DNA of 64,000 nucleotides from IOR16 sp963521065 (GCA_963521065.1 CAUQTI010000006.1:103755-167754); one strand, 5' to 3'; counted from the first letter of the stretch, positions 52,399 to 62,961 are shown. The notes: a model not told the origin generated them from the letters alone. Program-made: numbers and translations.

Positions 52399-53691
52399 AT
52401 GGCAAAAGAAAAGGACCGGCGATGGAAAATTGCAATTGTGGGCGGCGGCGCATCGGGAATGATGTCTGCAATCACGGCTGCGATAAATTTTGGAAACGGG
52501 AATGAGATGATTCTTTTAGAAAAGAACAATCTGCTAGGGAAAAAACTGTTGGCGACAGGAAACGGACGCTGTAATTTTATGAATCAGAATTGCACACCGT
52601 TTGATTTGCCTTCCCAGAAGGGTGGATTTCCATCCCCTGAGGAAAAAGAGAAAGATTTATTTTCTTCCGAGGCACTCTCACAGCTTGGTCCTGAAAAGAC
52701 AGAACGCTTTTTTTTACAGATGGGTGTTTTAGCAAGAGAAGAGGCAGAGGGGCGTATCTACCCGTATTCCGGACAGGGTTCCGTTATAAAGGAAGCATTA
52801 GAAGCAGAGCTTTTTCGGCTTGCTGTTTCTATCTATAAGAATTGCAACGTCAAAGAAATTCGTAAAACGGGTGATTTTTTTGAATTGAAGCTTGAGAGTG
52901 GAAAATTAATTTTCGCATCAAAGGTGATTTTGGCAACCGGAGGAAAGGCTGGCTTGCAATATGGTTCCACAGGAGATGGCTATATGTTTGCAAAGACATT
53001 TGGGCATTCTATTATAAAACCGATTCCGGCGTTGGTACCGCTCTTGTGTGGGGAAGCCGGTCTGGAAGATTGCAAAGGCGTAAGGGCAAAAGGCAAGGTA
53101 GCACTGCGATGTGACGGGAAAATCATTGCAGAGGATACCGGGGAGATTCAATTTACAAAGGACGGAATTTCCGGAATTTGCGTTTTTAACGTAAGTCGCT
53201 ATGTCCGCTTTAAAAGTATGAATGAGATGAGTGGTTACTCGGTTGTACTTGATCTGCTTCCGGAGTATTCGCAGGAAGATTTATTAAGTTTGCTTATGAA
53301 AAAGCAGAATCGGGAATCAGAGAGCTCCACGCACTTTTTCTTGAAAGGTCTCATTCATGAAAAGCTTGCTATTGCACTTTTAAAGCAGATGAAAATCGGA
53401 GAAGAAGAGCTGGCTTACAAAATAACGCACTCGCAGATGAAGACACTGGCCTTTTTGCTAAAAAACTGGGAGTTAAAGATTACGGGAACGAAGTCATTTA
53501 AGGAGGCACAGGTCACCTGCGGTGGTGTAGACACGAAAGAAATTCACCCCGGCACAATGGAGTCACTGCTTGCTTTTGGGCTGTATTTTGCAGGAGAGCT
53601 AGTGGACGTTGATGGGCGTTGCGGCGGTTATAATTTACAGTGGGCATGGAGTTCCGGATACGAAGCAGGAATGGCAGCAGCAAAGGAGTAG
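52399..53691 (+). CDS. FAD-dependent oxidoreductase (BaiN/HI0933 family)
   Basis: 430 residues, ATG after ATAGGAG. FAD-binding IAIVGGGASGMMSAITAA near residue 13, GNGRCNFMN, GRIYPYSGQGS, VILATGGKAG and the C-terminal VTCGGVDTKEIHPGTMES...GLYFAGELVDVDGRCGGYNLQWA. The family is flavoprotein with unknown physiological substrate; one member (BaiN) acts in bile-acid metabolism. Next gene starts 4 bp later. Confidence 0.9.
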   Translation: MAKEKDRRWKIAIVGGGASGMMSAITAAINFGNGNEMILLEKNNLLGKKLLATGNGRCNFMNQNCTPFDLPSQKGGFPSPEEKEKDLFSSEALSQLGPEKTERFFLQMGVLAREEAEGRIYPYSGQGSVIKEALEAELFRLAVSIYKNCNVKEIRKTGDFFELKLESGKLIFASKVILATGGKAGLQYGSTGDGYMFAKTFGHSIIKPIPALVPLLCGEAGLEDCKGVRAKGKVALRCDGKIIAEDTGEIQFTKDGISGICVFNVSRYVRFKSMNEMSGYSVVLDLLPEYSQEDLLSLLMKKQNRESESSTHFFLKGLIHEKLAIALLKQMKIGEEELAYKITHSQMKTLAFLLKNWELKITGTKSFKEAQVTCGGVDTKEIHPGTMESLLAFGLYFAGELVDVDGRCGGYNLQWAWSSGYEAGMAAAKE

Positions 53692-53694
53692 AAG

Positions 53695-55368
53695 ATGTTA
53701 CGCATACATGAAGTGAAGTTGAGCATAGAAAAAGATAGTTCCTTTTTACCGGAAGCAATCCGAAAAAAGTTGGGATGCAGGGAATTGAAAATAGAGACGT
53801 GGAAGGTAATCAAGGAGTCGCTGGATGCGAGAGATAAGGAAAATATAAAGCGAGTTTATTCAGTTGATTTTGAGATTGCATCGATTGATCATAAAGCGGT
53901 GGGAAAGGAGGAACGGCAGGGTGCAGAGGAAGCATTACTGAAAAAAAGCAGCAAAATAAAATTGGAACTTGCACTAGCAAAGAAATATGAATACCCAATC
54001 CCAAGAATTTACGCAGAGGATGTGCGCGTGTATCAAGATACGGAAGGTGGAAAACGACCAGTCGTAATTGGATTTGGACCTTGCGGCATGTTCTGTGCTT
54101 TGCTGCTTTCCCAAATGGGGCTGCGTCCGCTGGTATTGGAGCGCGGGAAATGTATGGAAGAGCGGACAAAGGATGTGGAGCAGTTCTGGCGAAGTGGGAA
54201 ATTGAACGTTCATTCCAATGTACAGTTTGGAGAAGGCGGAGCCGGTGCATTTTCAGATGGCAAGCTGACAACGCAAATCAAAGATGTGAGAGTAAGAAAG
54301 GTATTGGAGGAGCTTACAGCGGCAGGTGGCGGAGAAGAAATTTTGTACAAGCAAAAACCCCATATTGGAACGGACGTACTGCGTAGCGTAGTCGTCAATA
54401 TCCGAAAGCAGATTTTGGAGCTAGGAGGTGAGATTCGATTTGAAAGTCAGATGACTTCTTTAGAGGTAAAAGAGGGAGCACTGGAGGGAATCATCGTAAA
54501 TCATAACGAATTTATTCCTGCCGATTTTGTTGTTTTGGCGCTTGGGCACAGTGCAAGAGACACCTTCCATGCGCTTCATCAATCCGGTGTTGAAATGGCT
54601 CAGAAGCCATTTTCTATGGGAGTAAGAATTGAGCATCCGCAATCTATGATTGATGAAGCACAGTATGGAAAACGGCATCGCGAATATAAAATAGGAGCAG
54701 GGGATTATAAGATATCCCACCATTGTAACAATGGGAGAGGTGTGTATACCTTCTGTATGTGTCCGGGTGGCAGGGTTATCGCTGCGGCATCCGAAGAGGA
54801 CGGTGTTGTAACAAATGGGATGAGCTATCACAGCAGGGCACTTGAGAATGCAAACAGCGGCCTTTTGGTTGATGTGAGAACGGAGGACTTTGCGTCAGAC
54901 CATCCGCTTGCAGGGATTGAGTTCCAGCAAAAGTACGAAAGGCTTGCCTTTGAAGTCGGCGGAAAAAATTATTGCGCGCCGGCACAACGAGTGGGTGATT
55001 TTTTGAATGAGGGTCTTTCAGAACCGCAAAAAGAGAGGGAGAACCAAGTACAGCCTTCCTATCAGCCAGGCATTTTCTGGACTGAACTCAGACAATGCTT
55101 GCCCGATTTTGTAGTAGAATCTCTAAAAGAAGCATTGCCTCAGCTTGGAAAGAAAATCAAAGGCTTTGACAGAGCAGATGCAGTGATGACTGCGTTGGAG
55201 AGCCGAAGCTCGTCACCTGTTCGCATCATAAGAAATAAAGAGTATCTTTGCAATATCGAAGGGATTTATCCGGGAGGTGAGGGAGCTGGCTATGCGGGAG
55301 GAATTGTCTCTGCCGCAGTGGACGGAATTAAGATTGCGGAGCAGATTGCAGGGGTATATAAAAGATAA
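53695..55368 (+). CDS. FAD-dependent dehydrogenase (COG2509 type)
   Basis: 557 residues, ATG with AAAGGAG in the end of the previous gene. An N-terminal ~85-residue domain (RIHEVKLSIEKDSSF, a ferredoxin-like fold in relatives) precedes VVIGFGPCGMFCALLLSQMG (FAD), GKLNVHSNVQFGEGGAGAFSDGKL and the C-terminal GIYPGGEGAGYAGGIVSAAVDG. Function unknown; COG2509 members are common in anaerobes. Co-transcribed with the preceding flavoprotein and probably cobO. Confidence 0.9.
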   Translation: MLRIHEVKLSIEKDSSFLPEAIRKKLGCRELKIETWKVIKESLDARDKENIKRVYSVDFEIASIDHKAVGKEERQGAEEALLKKSSKIKLELALAKKYEYPIPRIYAEDVRVYQDTEGGKRPVVIGFGPCGMFCALLLSQMGLRPLVLERGKCMEERTKDVEQFWRSGKLNVHSNVQFGEGGAGAFSDGKLTTQIKDVRVRKVLEELTAAGGGEEILYKQKPHIGTDVLRSVVVNIRKQILELGGEIRFESQMTSLEVKEGALEGIIVNHNEFIPADFVVLALGHSARDTFHALHQSGVEMAQKPFSMGVRIEHPQSMIDEAQYGKRHREYKIGAGDYKISHHCNNGRGVYTFCMCPGGRVIAAASEEDGVVTNGMSYHSRALENANSGLLVDVRTEDFASDHPLAGIEFQQKYERLAFEVGGKNYCAPAQRVGDFLNEGLSEPQKERENQVQPSYQPGIFWTELRQCLPDFVVESLKEALPQLGKKIKGFDRADAVMTALESRSSSPVRIIRNKEYLCNIEGIYPGGEGAGYAGGIVSAAVDGIKIAEQIAGVYKR

Positions 55369-55403
55369 GAGAAGCGTTAAAGAGAAGAAAGGGGTTGTGA
55401 AAG

Positions 55404-55925
55404 ATGGCAATTAAAAAAGGGTACATTCAGCTTTATACCGGAAACGGAAAAGGAAAAACGACAGCGGCTTTAGGGATTTCTTTACGAAGCCTTTGCGCAG
55501 GAAATAAGGTGTTTTTCGGGCAGTTTATGAAGGGGAAGTCTTACAGTGAGCTAAAAGCAGTAAATTATTTTGAAAATCTGCAAATGGAGCAATTCGGAAA
55601 CGAATGCTTTGTAGGAAAGGAACCGCAGGAAAGAGATTTTGAAGATGCGCAGAAGGGATTAAAACGTATGCGTGAGATTCTCGCTTCTGGAGAATACGAT
55701 ATGGTAGTATTCGACGAAGTGAATACCGCGTTATTTTTCGGTTTATTAAAGCTTGAAGAAGTAATCGAAGTGCTGAATTTAAAGCCGGAAAATACAGAAG
55801 TAATTTTGACTGGCCGCTATGCTTCCGAGGAGTTGATGGCACGAGCAGACTTGGTAACAGAAATGCGAGAGATAAAGCATTACTATAACTCCGGGGTTGA
55901 TGCTCGAGAGGGAGTAGAGTACTAA
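55404..55925 (+). CDS. cobO: Corrinoid adenosyltransferase (CobO/BtuR type)
   Basis: 173 residues, ATG with AAAGGGG about 11 nt upstream. P-loop YTGNGKGKTTAALG near residue 10, FGQFMKGK, VVFDEVNTALFFGLL and ILTGRYASEELMARADLVTEM. Transfers the adenosyl group from ATP to cob(I)alamin. No other cobalamin genes in the window. It closes a three-gene unit ended by a strong terminator. Confidence 0.93.
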   Translation: MAIKKGYIQLYTGNGKGKTTAALGISLRSLCAGNKVFFGQFMKGKSYSELKAVNYFENLQMEQFGNECFVGKEPQERDFEDAQKGLKRMREILASGEYDMVVFDEVNTALFFGLLKLEEVIEVLNLKPENTEVILTGRYASEELMARADLVTEMREIKHYYNSGVDAREGVEY

Positions 55926-55929
55926 ATTC

Positions 55930-55963
55930 AAAACCACAGGTTTCTAAAGCCTGTGGTTTTTTT
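55930..55963. terminator. Bidirectional terminator between cobO and gpmI
   Basis: AAAACCACAGG (55930-55940) / CCTGTGGTTTT (55950-55960) with a 9-nt loop and a T run. The next 90 bp before gpmI show nothing further. Confidence 0.92.
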
Positions 55964-56055
55964 GCTGTAATCAGTTTTTTGTGAATGAATTTGCGAATGA
56001 AAGAGTTGAGTAAGTGTTTTGCTTGCATGATTTCATTCTCTAGTTTGTATAGAAG

Positions 56056-57591
56056 CTATTTCATTTTTAACAGACTGTTTCCCGTCATTTCCTCTGGTTT
56101 GTTCAGACCCATTAAATCGAGAAGTGTCGGAGAGAGATCTGCAAGAACTCCGTTTTCTTTTAGTTCAATCGTTTTCTCAGACATGATTAAAAGTGGAACG
56201 GGGCTTAAAGAATGCGATGTAATCACATTTTCCTCGTCATCCAGCATGTAATCTGCATTACCGTGATCGGCGGTTAAGAGCATTTGTCCGTGGTTATTGC
56301 GAAGCGCATCTGCAATCTCTCCAACACAAGCATCCACTGTTTCTACTGCTTTTACAGCAGCCTCCATTTTTCCCGAATGCCCCACCATGTCACAGTTTGC
56401 GAAGTTTAAAATGATAACATCATACGTCTGTGATTCAATTTGCTCTAAAACGCGCCGCGTTACTTCAAACGCACTCATTTCCGGTTGCAAATCGTAGGTG
56501 GCTACTTTCGGAGATGGAATGAGAATACGGTCTTCGCCTTTATTTGGGGCCTCAATGCCGCCGTTGAAGAAAAAGGTGACATGTGCATATTTCTCAGTTT
56601 CTGCAATGCGAAGCTGCCGCAGATCTAAATCGGATAGATATTCTCCTAGTGTATTTTTCAAAGACTGTGGAGGAAAGGCAACTCGTACATTTGGCATTTG
56701 GGCATCGTATTGTGTAAAGCAGATATAGCGTAGGTTTTTACACTCTTTTTTCCGTGAGAATCCTGTAAAGGTAGGGTCAACGAAAGCTCTGGTAATTTGC
56801 CTTGCGCGGTCGGGACGGAAATTAAAGAAGATCACAGAATCATTGTCGTTGACAGTGGCAACTGGGTGACCTTCTTCAAAAAGAACCGTCGGCTTTACAA
56901 ATTCGTCATTTTCATCTCTGGCATAAGCGGCGGCAAGGGCTTCTTGCGCATTTGCTGCTGTTTCGCCGGTTCCGAGTGTAAATGCATCATAAGCAAGCTC
57001 TTCTCGTTCCCAGCGATTGTCACGGTCCATCCCGTAATAACGGCCTCCGATGGTTGCGATCTTGCCGATACCGATTTCTTGCATATACGCTTCTAAAGAA
57101 GCGAGATAGCGCCCGGCACATCTTGGCGGAACATCGCGCCCATCCAGCAGGCAGTGTACATAGACTGCAGAAAGTCCTTTTTCCTTGGCAAGATCAAGCA
57201 GAGCAAAAAGATGATTGATGTGGCTGTGTACGCCACCATCGGAGAGAAGACCAAGAATGTGAAGTGCGGAATGGTTTTTTAGCGCATAGCCGATTGCAGA
57301 GAGAATGGCTTTGTTTTTTTGGAAAGCACCCTCCTTAATGGCTTTGGAAATCTTAGTAAGCTCCTGATAGACAATGCGTCCGGCCCCAATGTTCAGATGA
57401 CCAACTTCAGAATTGCCCATCTGCCCTTCTGGAAGACCGACATCCTCTCCGCTGGCTCCGAGAAGTGTATGCGGAAAGCTTGAAAATAAGCGGTCTAAAT
57501 TTGGTGTTTTGGCTTGGAGAATCGCATTGCCGTGAACTGCACTTCGTTTACCAAAGCCGTCTAATATTAAAAGCATAGTTGTTTTTTTCAT
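56056..57591 (-). CDS. gpmI: Cofactor-independent phosphoglycerate mutase
   Basis: 511 residues, ATG. Alkaline-phosphatase-superfamily fold: LILDGFG (metal Asp), catalytic Ser61 in GQMGNSEVGHLNIGAG, DGRDVPP, GRYYGMDRDNRW, FNFRPDRARQ, NCDMVGHSG and TADHGNAD. Interconverts 3- and 2-phosphoglycerate with Mn2+. Stands alone here, not with gap-pgk-tpi-eno. Confidence 0.96.
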   Translation of the reverse strand: MKKTTMLLILDGFGKRSAVHGNAILQAKTPNLDRLFSSFPHTLLGASGEDVGLPEGQMGNSEVGHLNIGAGRIVYQELTKISKAIKEGAFQKNKAILSAIGYALKNHSALHILGLLSDGGVHSHINHLFALLDLAKEKGLSAVYVHCLLDGRDVPPRCAGRYLASLEAYMQEIGIGKIATIGGRYYGMDRDNRWEREELAYDAFTLGTGETAANAQEALAAAYARDENDEFVKPTVLFEEGHPVATVNDNDSVIFFNFRPDRARQITRAFVDPTFTGFSRKKECKNLRYICFTQYDAQMPNVRVAFPPQSLKNTLGEYLSDLDLRQLRIAETEKYAHVTFFFNGGIEAPNKGEDRILIPSPKVATYDLQPEMSAFEVTRRVLEQIESQTYDVIILNFANCDMVGHSGKMEAAVKAVETVDACVGEIADALRNNHGQMLLTADHGNADYMLDDEENVITSHSLSPVPLLIMSEKTIELKENGVLADLSPTLLDLMGLNKPEEMTGNSLLKMK

Positions 57592-57797
57592 TGTTGGAAT
57601 ACCTCAATTCTATTTTAAGCTCTCATGAAGAGAGTGGATTTATGTAGCATATGCACATTATATCAAAAGAAATGTTTAAAATATATAGAAGAATGCGGGA
57701 AAATTATATATAATAAACCAGAGTATTAATTGCATTGCATAAAACATATAGAAAGTCAGAAAGGGGAAACGGGAAATCCGTTTTAGTAAAGTATAGT
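57592..57797. other. Divergent spacer between gpmI and the flippase gene
   Basis: A/T-rich. TATAAT at 57709-57714 is a possible -10 for the rightward gene and ATTATA at 57658-57663 for gpmI, but neither has a clear -35. Confidence 0.4.
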
Positions 57798-59399
57798 ATG
57801 AGCAAGAAAACATTTTTAAAGGGTGCGGCGATTTTAGGGATAGCCGGGTTGTTAGTTCAGGTGATGGGAGCGGTATTTCGTATTCCTTTAGCAAATATTA
57901 TTGGCGATGAGGGGATGGGATATTACCAAACTGCCTATCCAATTTACATATTTCTGTTGGTATTTTCAACCAATGGTGCACCAGCCGCTATTTCGAAAAT
58001 GGTATCAGAGCGGATTGCGGTTGGAAAGCACAAGGAAGCACATTTGGTCTTCCGGATTTCTTTTTTGGTCATGCTGCTACTAGGTGTGGTTTCATCCGCC
58101 GTAATTTTTTTCGGAGCGAAGCAAATTGTCAATATACTGGGAAATGCAAATGCCTATTACGCAATGCTGGCAATTGCGCCTGCGCTGTTGTTCGTTCCGA
58201 TTATGGCCGTTTTTCGCGGATACTTTCAGGGAATGCAGGAAATGGCACCCACGGCCTCTTCGCAGCTAGTGGAGCAGTTCATTCGAGTGGGTGTCGGCTT
58301 GATGCTTGCAGTGGTTTTAGTAGAAAAAGGAATCCCTTACGCTGCCGGTGGTGCTTGTTTTGGGACAAGCATAGGGCCCATTGCAGGAACCTTGATTTTG
58401 ATTGTCGTTTACTTATTTAAGAGAAATCGGATTGTAGCTACATTGCAGGCGGATCGTACTGAAACCGTCGAATCCTCAAAAAATATTTTTAAAATGTTAA
58501 TTTATTTAACCGTTCCGATTACGATTGGTGTTTCGATACTGCCAATTATGAATATTGCAGATGTGGCAATCGTAATGAACCGCCTGCAGGCAATCGGATT
58601 TAATTATGATACTTCAAATGCGCTTTATGGACAGCTGACAGGGATGGCCGGATCGATTATCAATATTCCGCAAGCATTGGCGCTGAGTATTTCGTTGAGC
58701 ATGGTGCCTGCGGTTGCAATGGCACAGAGCACAAAGGACCACTCTTTTTTAAGCGAGAATGTGCGCCTTGGTTTTCGGACTGCAATGATGCTGGGGGTTC
58801 CGTGTGCCTTTGGACTGATGAGCCTTTCAGAACCAATTATGCTGCTGCTGTTTCCCCTTAGAGCGGAAAGTGCATCCAGTGCGGCTCCAAGCTTATTTTA
58901 TCTTTCTGCCGGAATCATTTTCTTGGCAGTTGCGCAGACGATGGCGGGGATTTTACAGGGCTTAGACAAAGCCTCTGCCGCAGTTTATTCTCTGATTGCA
59001 GGATTGATTGTAAAGATAATTTTAACGTATGTATTAACTGGAATAGACTCTTTGAACGTACAAGGGGCGGCAATTGCAAGCTCGGCAGCGTATGGCGTAG
59101 TGGGGATTCTGAATCTGATGGCAGTCAAGCGTATTTGCAAGGTAACCTTTGACTGGAAGCTTACCGTTCTAAAACCGTTGCTTTGCGGGGGACTTATGAG
59201 CGTGTGCGTATTGCTTTCGTATTCACTTTTCTCCAGCATTTTTGGAAATATGATTACGACAGCACTGTCCATTTGTATCGGAGCGGGAGTATACGGGATT
59301 GCGCTGATTGCCAGCAAATCGATTTTACCAAATGAAATTAAAGCATTGCCGAAAGGAGAGACTTTATATCGTTTATTAAAAAAAGTACGCTTGATTTAG
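57798..59399 (+). CDS. SpoVB/MurJ-type polysaccharide or lipid II flippase
   Basis: 533 residues from ATG 57798 (MSKKTFLKGAAILGIAGL, typical family start). No good ribosome site precedes it; AAAGGGGAA lies 30 nt away, so the start is chosen on homology. Fourteen hydrophobic segments are expected and fit. FRIPLANIIGDEGMGYYQTAYPIY is the MOP-superfamily motif of Firmicute SpoVB, which acts in spore cortex formation. Wzx-type O-unit flippases are the alternative. Confidence 0.88.
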   Translation: MSKKTFLKGAAILGIAGLLVQVMGAVFRIPLANIIGDEGMGYYQTAYPIYIFLLVFSTNGAPAAISKMVSERIAVGKHKEAHLVFRISFLVMLLLGVVSSAVIFFGAKQIVNILGNANAYYAMLAIAPALLFVPIMAVFRGYFQGMQEMAPTASSQLVEQFIRVGVGLMLAVVLVEKGIPYAAGGACFGTSIGPIAGTLILIVVYLFKRNRIVATLQADRTETVESSKNIFKMLIYLTVPITIGVSILPIMNIADVAIVMNRLQAIGFNYDTSNALYGQLTGMAGSIINIPQALALSISLSMVPAVAMAQSTKDHSFLSENVRLGFRTAMMLGVPCAFGLMSLSEPIMLLLFPLRAESASSAAPSLFYLSAGIIFLAVAQTMAGILQGLDKASAAVYSLIAGLIVKIILTYVLTGIDSLNVQGAAIASSAAYGVVGILNLMAVKRICKVTFDWKLTVLKPLLCGGLMSVCVLLSYSLFSSIFGNMITTALSICIGAGVYGIALIASKSILPNEIKALPKGETLYRLLKKVRLI

Positions 59400-59422
59400 G
59401 CTTGCTGGGAGGAAATAAAACA

Positions 59423-62400
59423 ATGAAATGGACAGAAGCGCAGGAAAAAGCGATTCGGTTACGTGGAAAGAACATCTTGGTGTCCGCTGCGGCTGGCTCG
59501 GGGAAAACAGCGGTTCTTGTTGAGAGAATTAAGACACTCCTTTTAGAGGATGGGATTGATTTGAATCAAATTTTAGTCGTGACTTTCAGCAATGCGGCTG
59601 CAGCTGAAATGAAAGAAAAAATTGTGCGTGCAATTACAGATGAACTGAAAAAAGCAGGACTGTCGCAAGAAAAAGAAAGATTTTTGCGGAGGCAGTTGAA
59701 TTTGATTTATAAGGCCAATATCAGTACCTTTCATGCATTTGCAATGGAGATTATACGAAGGTATTTTCACATTATTCAGATAGAGCCCGATTTTAAAATT
59801 TGTGATGAGGCGCAGAAGACGATTTTGCAGGCAGATGCGCTGGAGGAACTGTTTGCAGAGCGTTTCCAAGAGCGTGATGCGGAGTTCCTTTCTTTTTTAA
59901 AGGCCTATGCATCAAGTAAAAATGAGAAAAATGTAAAGGAAATGATTCTTTCGACGTATCATTTTATACAGAGTATTCCAGATTCTTTTCAATGGCTCCG
60001 TGAAAATTTGGAAGACCTTTTGTCAGACAAAGCGGCGTTTGAACGAAGCAAAGTCTATGTAAGATTAAGAGAAAATATTGAAACGAAGCTTTCCCTGTGC
60101 CTGCAATATTTTAAAAGTGCAGAAGCTTTATTGGAAGAATACGGCCTTGAGAAATTGAGAGTGAAGGCAGCCATCGATCTTGGTGAGCTACAGGCAGTTT
60201 ATGACGTATCCAGAAACGGGGAGTTCGATTTGCTAATAGAGCGGATGAACTCACTGGGGAGGAGTTTTCAGCGCCTGGTAGCAACGAAAGAGGAAAAAGA
60301 AATTTATCAGGAAATAAAGGGAATGGTGAGCGCATTTCGCGACAAGGGGAAGGAAATTTTCAATGGACTTTGTGAACAGTATGCAAATCGTCCTTTGGAA
60401 GAGATGATTGATGAAATCCAAAAGACATACCCTTACGCGCAAATCCTCTATGCACTGACAGAGGGCTTTGCAGAAATTTATTCCGAGAAAAAAAGAGAAA
60501 AGAACTGGATTGATTTCAATGATATTGAGCACTATGCCTTGGAAATCTTAGAAAAAGAGGAAGCTGCTTCGGAATATAGAGATAAATTTCAATATATTTT
60601 CATTGATGAATATCAAGACAGCAACATTGTACAGGAAACACTGATACAGCGTATCAAAAAAGAAAATAATGTTTTTATGGTTGGCGATGTGAAGCAGAGT
60701 ATTTATAAGTTTCGCTTGGCGGAGCCGGAGCTGTTTATAGAAAAGTATGAACTTTTCCGCGAACAAAAAGAAAAGAATGAGAAAATCGATTTAAATAAAA
60801 ACTTTAGAAGCAAAGAGACAATCATTGATGGGATAAACCACATTTTTTCCAAAGTTATGCAAAAGGAAACGACAGGACTTGCTTATGATGAGGAGGCAGC
60901 CTTGTATAAAGGCGTAGGATATAGCGGTGAATTGAGTTATCCTATATCCCTCCACATTGCAGATGATGCGAAAATTGAAGAAGAACTGGATGATGCGATC
61001 AAAGAGATGAAGCGTGCAGAAATAGAAGCCTATACGGCGGTACAAATCATTAAGCAGGCAAAAGGTAAGGATATTTACGATTGTAAACGAGACTGTGTGC
61101 GGACGTTGGAAAACAAGGATATTGTAATCCTTTTAAGAAGCGCAAGAACTGATGGGCCCATTTATTTTCAAGCCCTCATGGATGAAGGAATTCCTGCATT
61201 TGTCGATAACAGTGATGGATATTTTGATACAGTGGAAATTCAGATTTTCTTAAACCTCCTGCGACTGATTGACAATAAAAAACAAGATGTTTGCTTATTG
61301 AGTGTGATGCGTTCTCCTATCTTCGATTTTACGACGGATGAAATGGCGGAAGTACGGATTGCGTATAAAACAGGAGCCTACTATGATGCATTTGCACAAT
61401 ATAGCAAAGACGGAGAGCGAGAAGCTTTACGAGAAAAATGCAGTACCGCACTACACTCTTTGGAGCTGTGGAGCAAGAATGCAGCATATATGCCTCTCGA
61501 GAGCCTGCTCTGGAAGTTAATTGAGGAAACCGGATATTATCAATATGTGGGAAGCATACCGGGTGGGATTCAGCGCCAGGCAAATCTACGTTTTCTCGTA
61601 GACAAAGCGGTGCAGTATCAGGCATCGCAGGGGAAAGGATTATTTTCATTCATTCGCTATATAGAAGCCTTGCAGGAAAAGAAAGTAAGCACAGCGCAGG
61701 TAAGGCTCGTTGGCGAAAATGATGATGTAGTAAGAATTATGACAATTCATAAAAGCAAGGGATTAGAATTTCCTTTTGTTCTAGTCGGAGGTCTTGCAAA
61801 GAAGTTTCAGCTTGGAGCAAAATCAGCCGCTTGCACTCTGGACAAAGAGCTTGGGCTTGGACTGCACCTCGTCGATACGGAGAATCATTTCTACAGGAAA
61901 ACCCTTCTCCAATATTTAATGGAAGAGAAAAAGAAAAAGGAAGATATGGCGGAAGAAATCCGGATTTTATATGTCGCATTTACACGCGCTATGGATGAAC
62001 TTGTACTTTTGGGAACCGTAACGGATATTGAGAAAACCATGGAGAAGTACAGGATGCGCGAAAGCGGAGATATAGAGAGCACAAAATGCTATATGGATTT
62101 AATTTTTCCGGCGCTTTCGGATTCGGATATAAAAATATTTATGCATGGACGCAGTGAGATGAGCTTGACGAAAGAGGAAGCAGACCAGAAAAAAGAAGCG
62201 GTTGCGCTGTCACTTGCTCACGGATTTTTAATGGAAGAGAACGCAGAATCTCAAACTGAGATTCAAAGGCGGCTGGAATATGTGTATCCTTACTTATTCG
62301 CGAACAAAATGAAATCGAAATATAGTGTATCGGAGCTTGTAAAGGAAAAACTGGAAGAATCTCTTTTATCAGTGACGACCGTTTCCACATCACCTCCTCA

Positions 62401-62944
62401 GTTTTTACAGGGAAAAAAGGAGTATTCAGCAGCAGAGAAGGGAACCATTCTACACCGTATTATGGAATATCTCCCCTTTCAGGAGTTTACAGTGTTACCA
62501 GAAACAAAGGTATCAGAAATCAGAGTGCGCATTTCCGATTGGATTTCGAGGATGGTTGAGAAAGAAATTTTACTGGAGGAAGAAGCGCTGGCAGCAGATA
62601 TAGAGCGAATTGCTGTATTTTTCTTTTCTGAAATCGGGAAAAGGGCATGCAGAGCAAAGGAGTTGTACAAAGAAGTTTCTTTTAATTTAAAGAAAGAAAA
62701 AGAAAGTGAAGAAATTATAATTCAGGGTACAATCGACTGCTACTTTTTAGAAAAAGGCAATTACATCCTGTTAGATTATAAGTCGAATGCAGTGCACGGC
62801 GGTGAGGAATCGCTTGCGCAGATTAAAAAACAGTATGAAATACAACTTGCACTTTATAAAGAGGCTTTGGAAAAGATAAAAGGAATTCAGGTAAAGGAGA
62901 TGTATTTATATTTGTTTTCACTTGGACATGAAATAAAAGTATAG
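59423..62944 (+). CDS. addA: ATP-dependent helicase/nuclease subunit AddA
   Basis: 1173 residues. ATG 59423 has GGGAGG upstream and begins MKWTEAQEKAIRLRGKN; TTG 59402 is rejected. UvrD-like helicase: Walker A AAAGSGKTAVLV, VTFSNAAAAEMKEKI, FIDEYQDSNIVQ, GDVKQSIYKFR, TIHKSKGLEFPFVLVGG and LYVAFTRAMDEL. C-terminal RecB-type nuclease with LLDYKSNAV. Processes double-strand breaks with AddB up to Chi. The usual addB upstream is absent; a flippase gene is there. Confidence 0.96.
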   Translation: MKWTEAQEKAIRLRGKNILVSAAAGSGKTAVLVERIKTLLLEDGIDLNQILVVTFSNAAAAEMKEKIVRAITDELKKAGLSQEKERFLRRQLNLIYKANISTFHAFAMEIIRRYFHIIQIEPDFKICDEAQKTILQADALEELFAERFQERDAEFLSFLKAYASSKNEKNVKEMILSTYHFIQSIPDSFQWLRENLEDLLSDKAAFERSKVYVRLRENIETKLSLCLQYFKSAEALLEEYGLEKLRVKAAIDLGELQAVYDVSRNGEFDLLIERMNSLGRSFQRLVATKEEKEIYQEIKGMVSAFRDKGKEIFNGLCEQYANRPLEEMIDEIQKTYPYAQILYALTEGFAEIYSEKKREKNWIDFNDIEHYALEILEKEEAASEYRDKFQYIFIDEYQDSNIVQETLIQRIKKENNVFMVGDVKQSIYKFRLAEPELFIEKYELFREQKEKNEKIDLNKNFRSKETIIDGINHIFSKVMQKETTGLAYDEEAALYKGVGYSGELSYPISLHIADDAKIEEELDDAIKEMKRAEIEAYTAVQIIKQAKGKDIYDCKRDCVRTLENKDIVILLRSARTDGPIYFQALMDEGIPAFVDNSDGYFDTVEIQIFLNLLRLIDNKKQDVCLLSVMRSPIFDFTTDEMAEVRIAYKTGAYYDAFAQYSKDGEREALREKCSTALHSLELWSKNAAYMPLESLLWKLIEETGYYQYVGSIPGGIQRQANLRFLVDKAVQYQASQGKGLFSFIRYIEALQEKKVSTAQVRLVGENDDVVRIMTIHKSKGLEFPFVLVGGLAKKFQLGAKSAACTLDKELGLGLHLVDTENHFYRKTLLQYLMEEKKKKEDMAEEIRILYVAFTRAMDELVLLGTVTDIEKTMEKYRMRESGDIESTKCYMDLIFPALSDSDIKIFMHGRSEMSLTKEEADQKKEAVALSLAHGFLMEENAESQTEIQRRLEYVYPYLFANKMKSKYSVSELVKEKLEESLLSVTTVSTSPPQFLQGKKEYSAAEKGTILHRIMEYLPFQEFTVLPETKVSEIRVRISDWISRMVEKEILLEEEALAADIERIAVFFFSEIGKRACRAKELYKEVSFNLKKEKESEEIIIQGTIDCYFLEKGNYILLDYKSNAVHGGEESLAQIKKQYEIQLALYKEALEKIKGIQVKEMYLYLFSLGHEIKV

Positions 62945-62961
62945 AGAAAATAAAAAAAATA

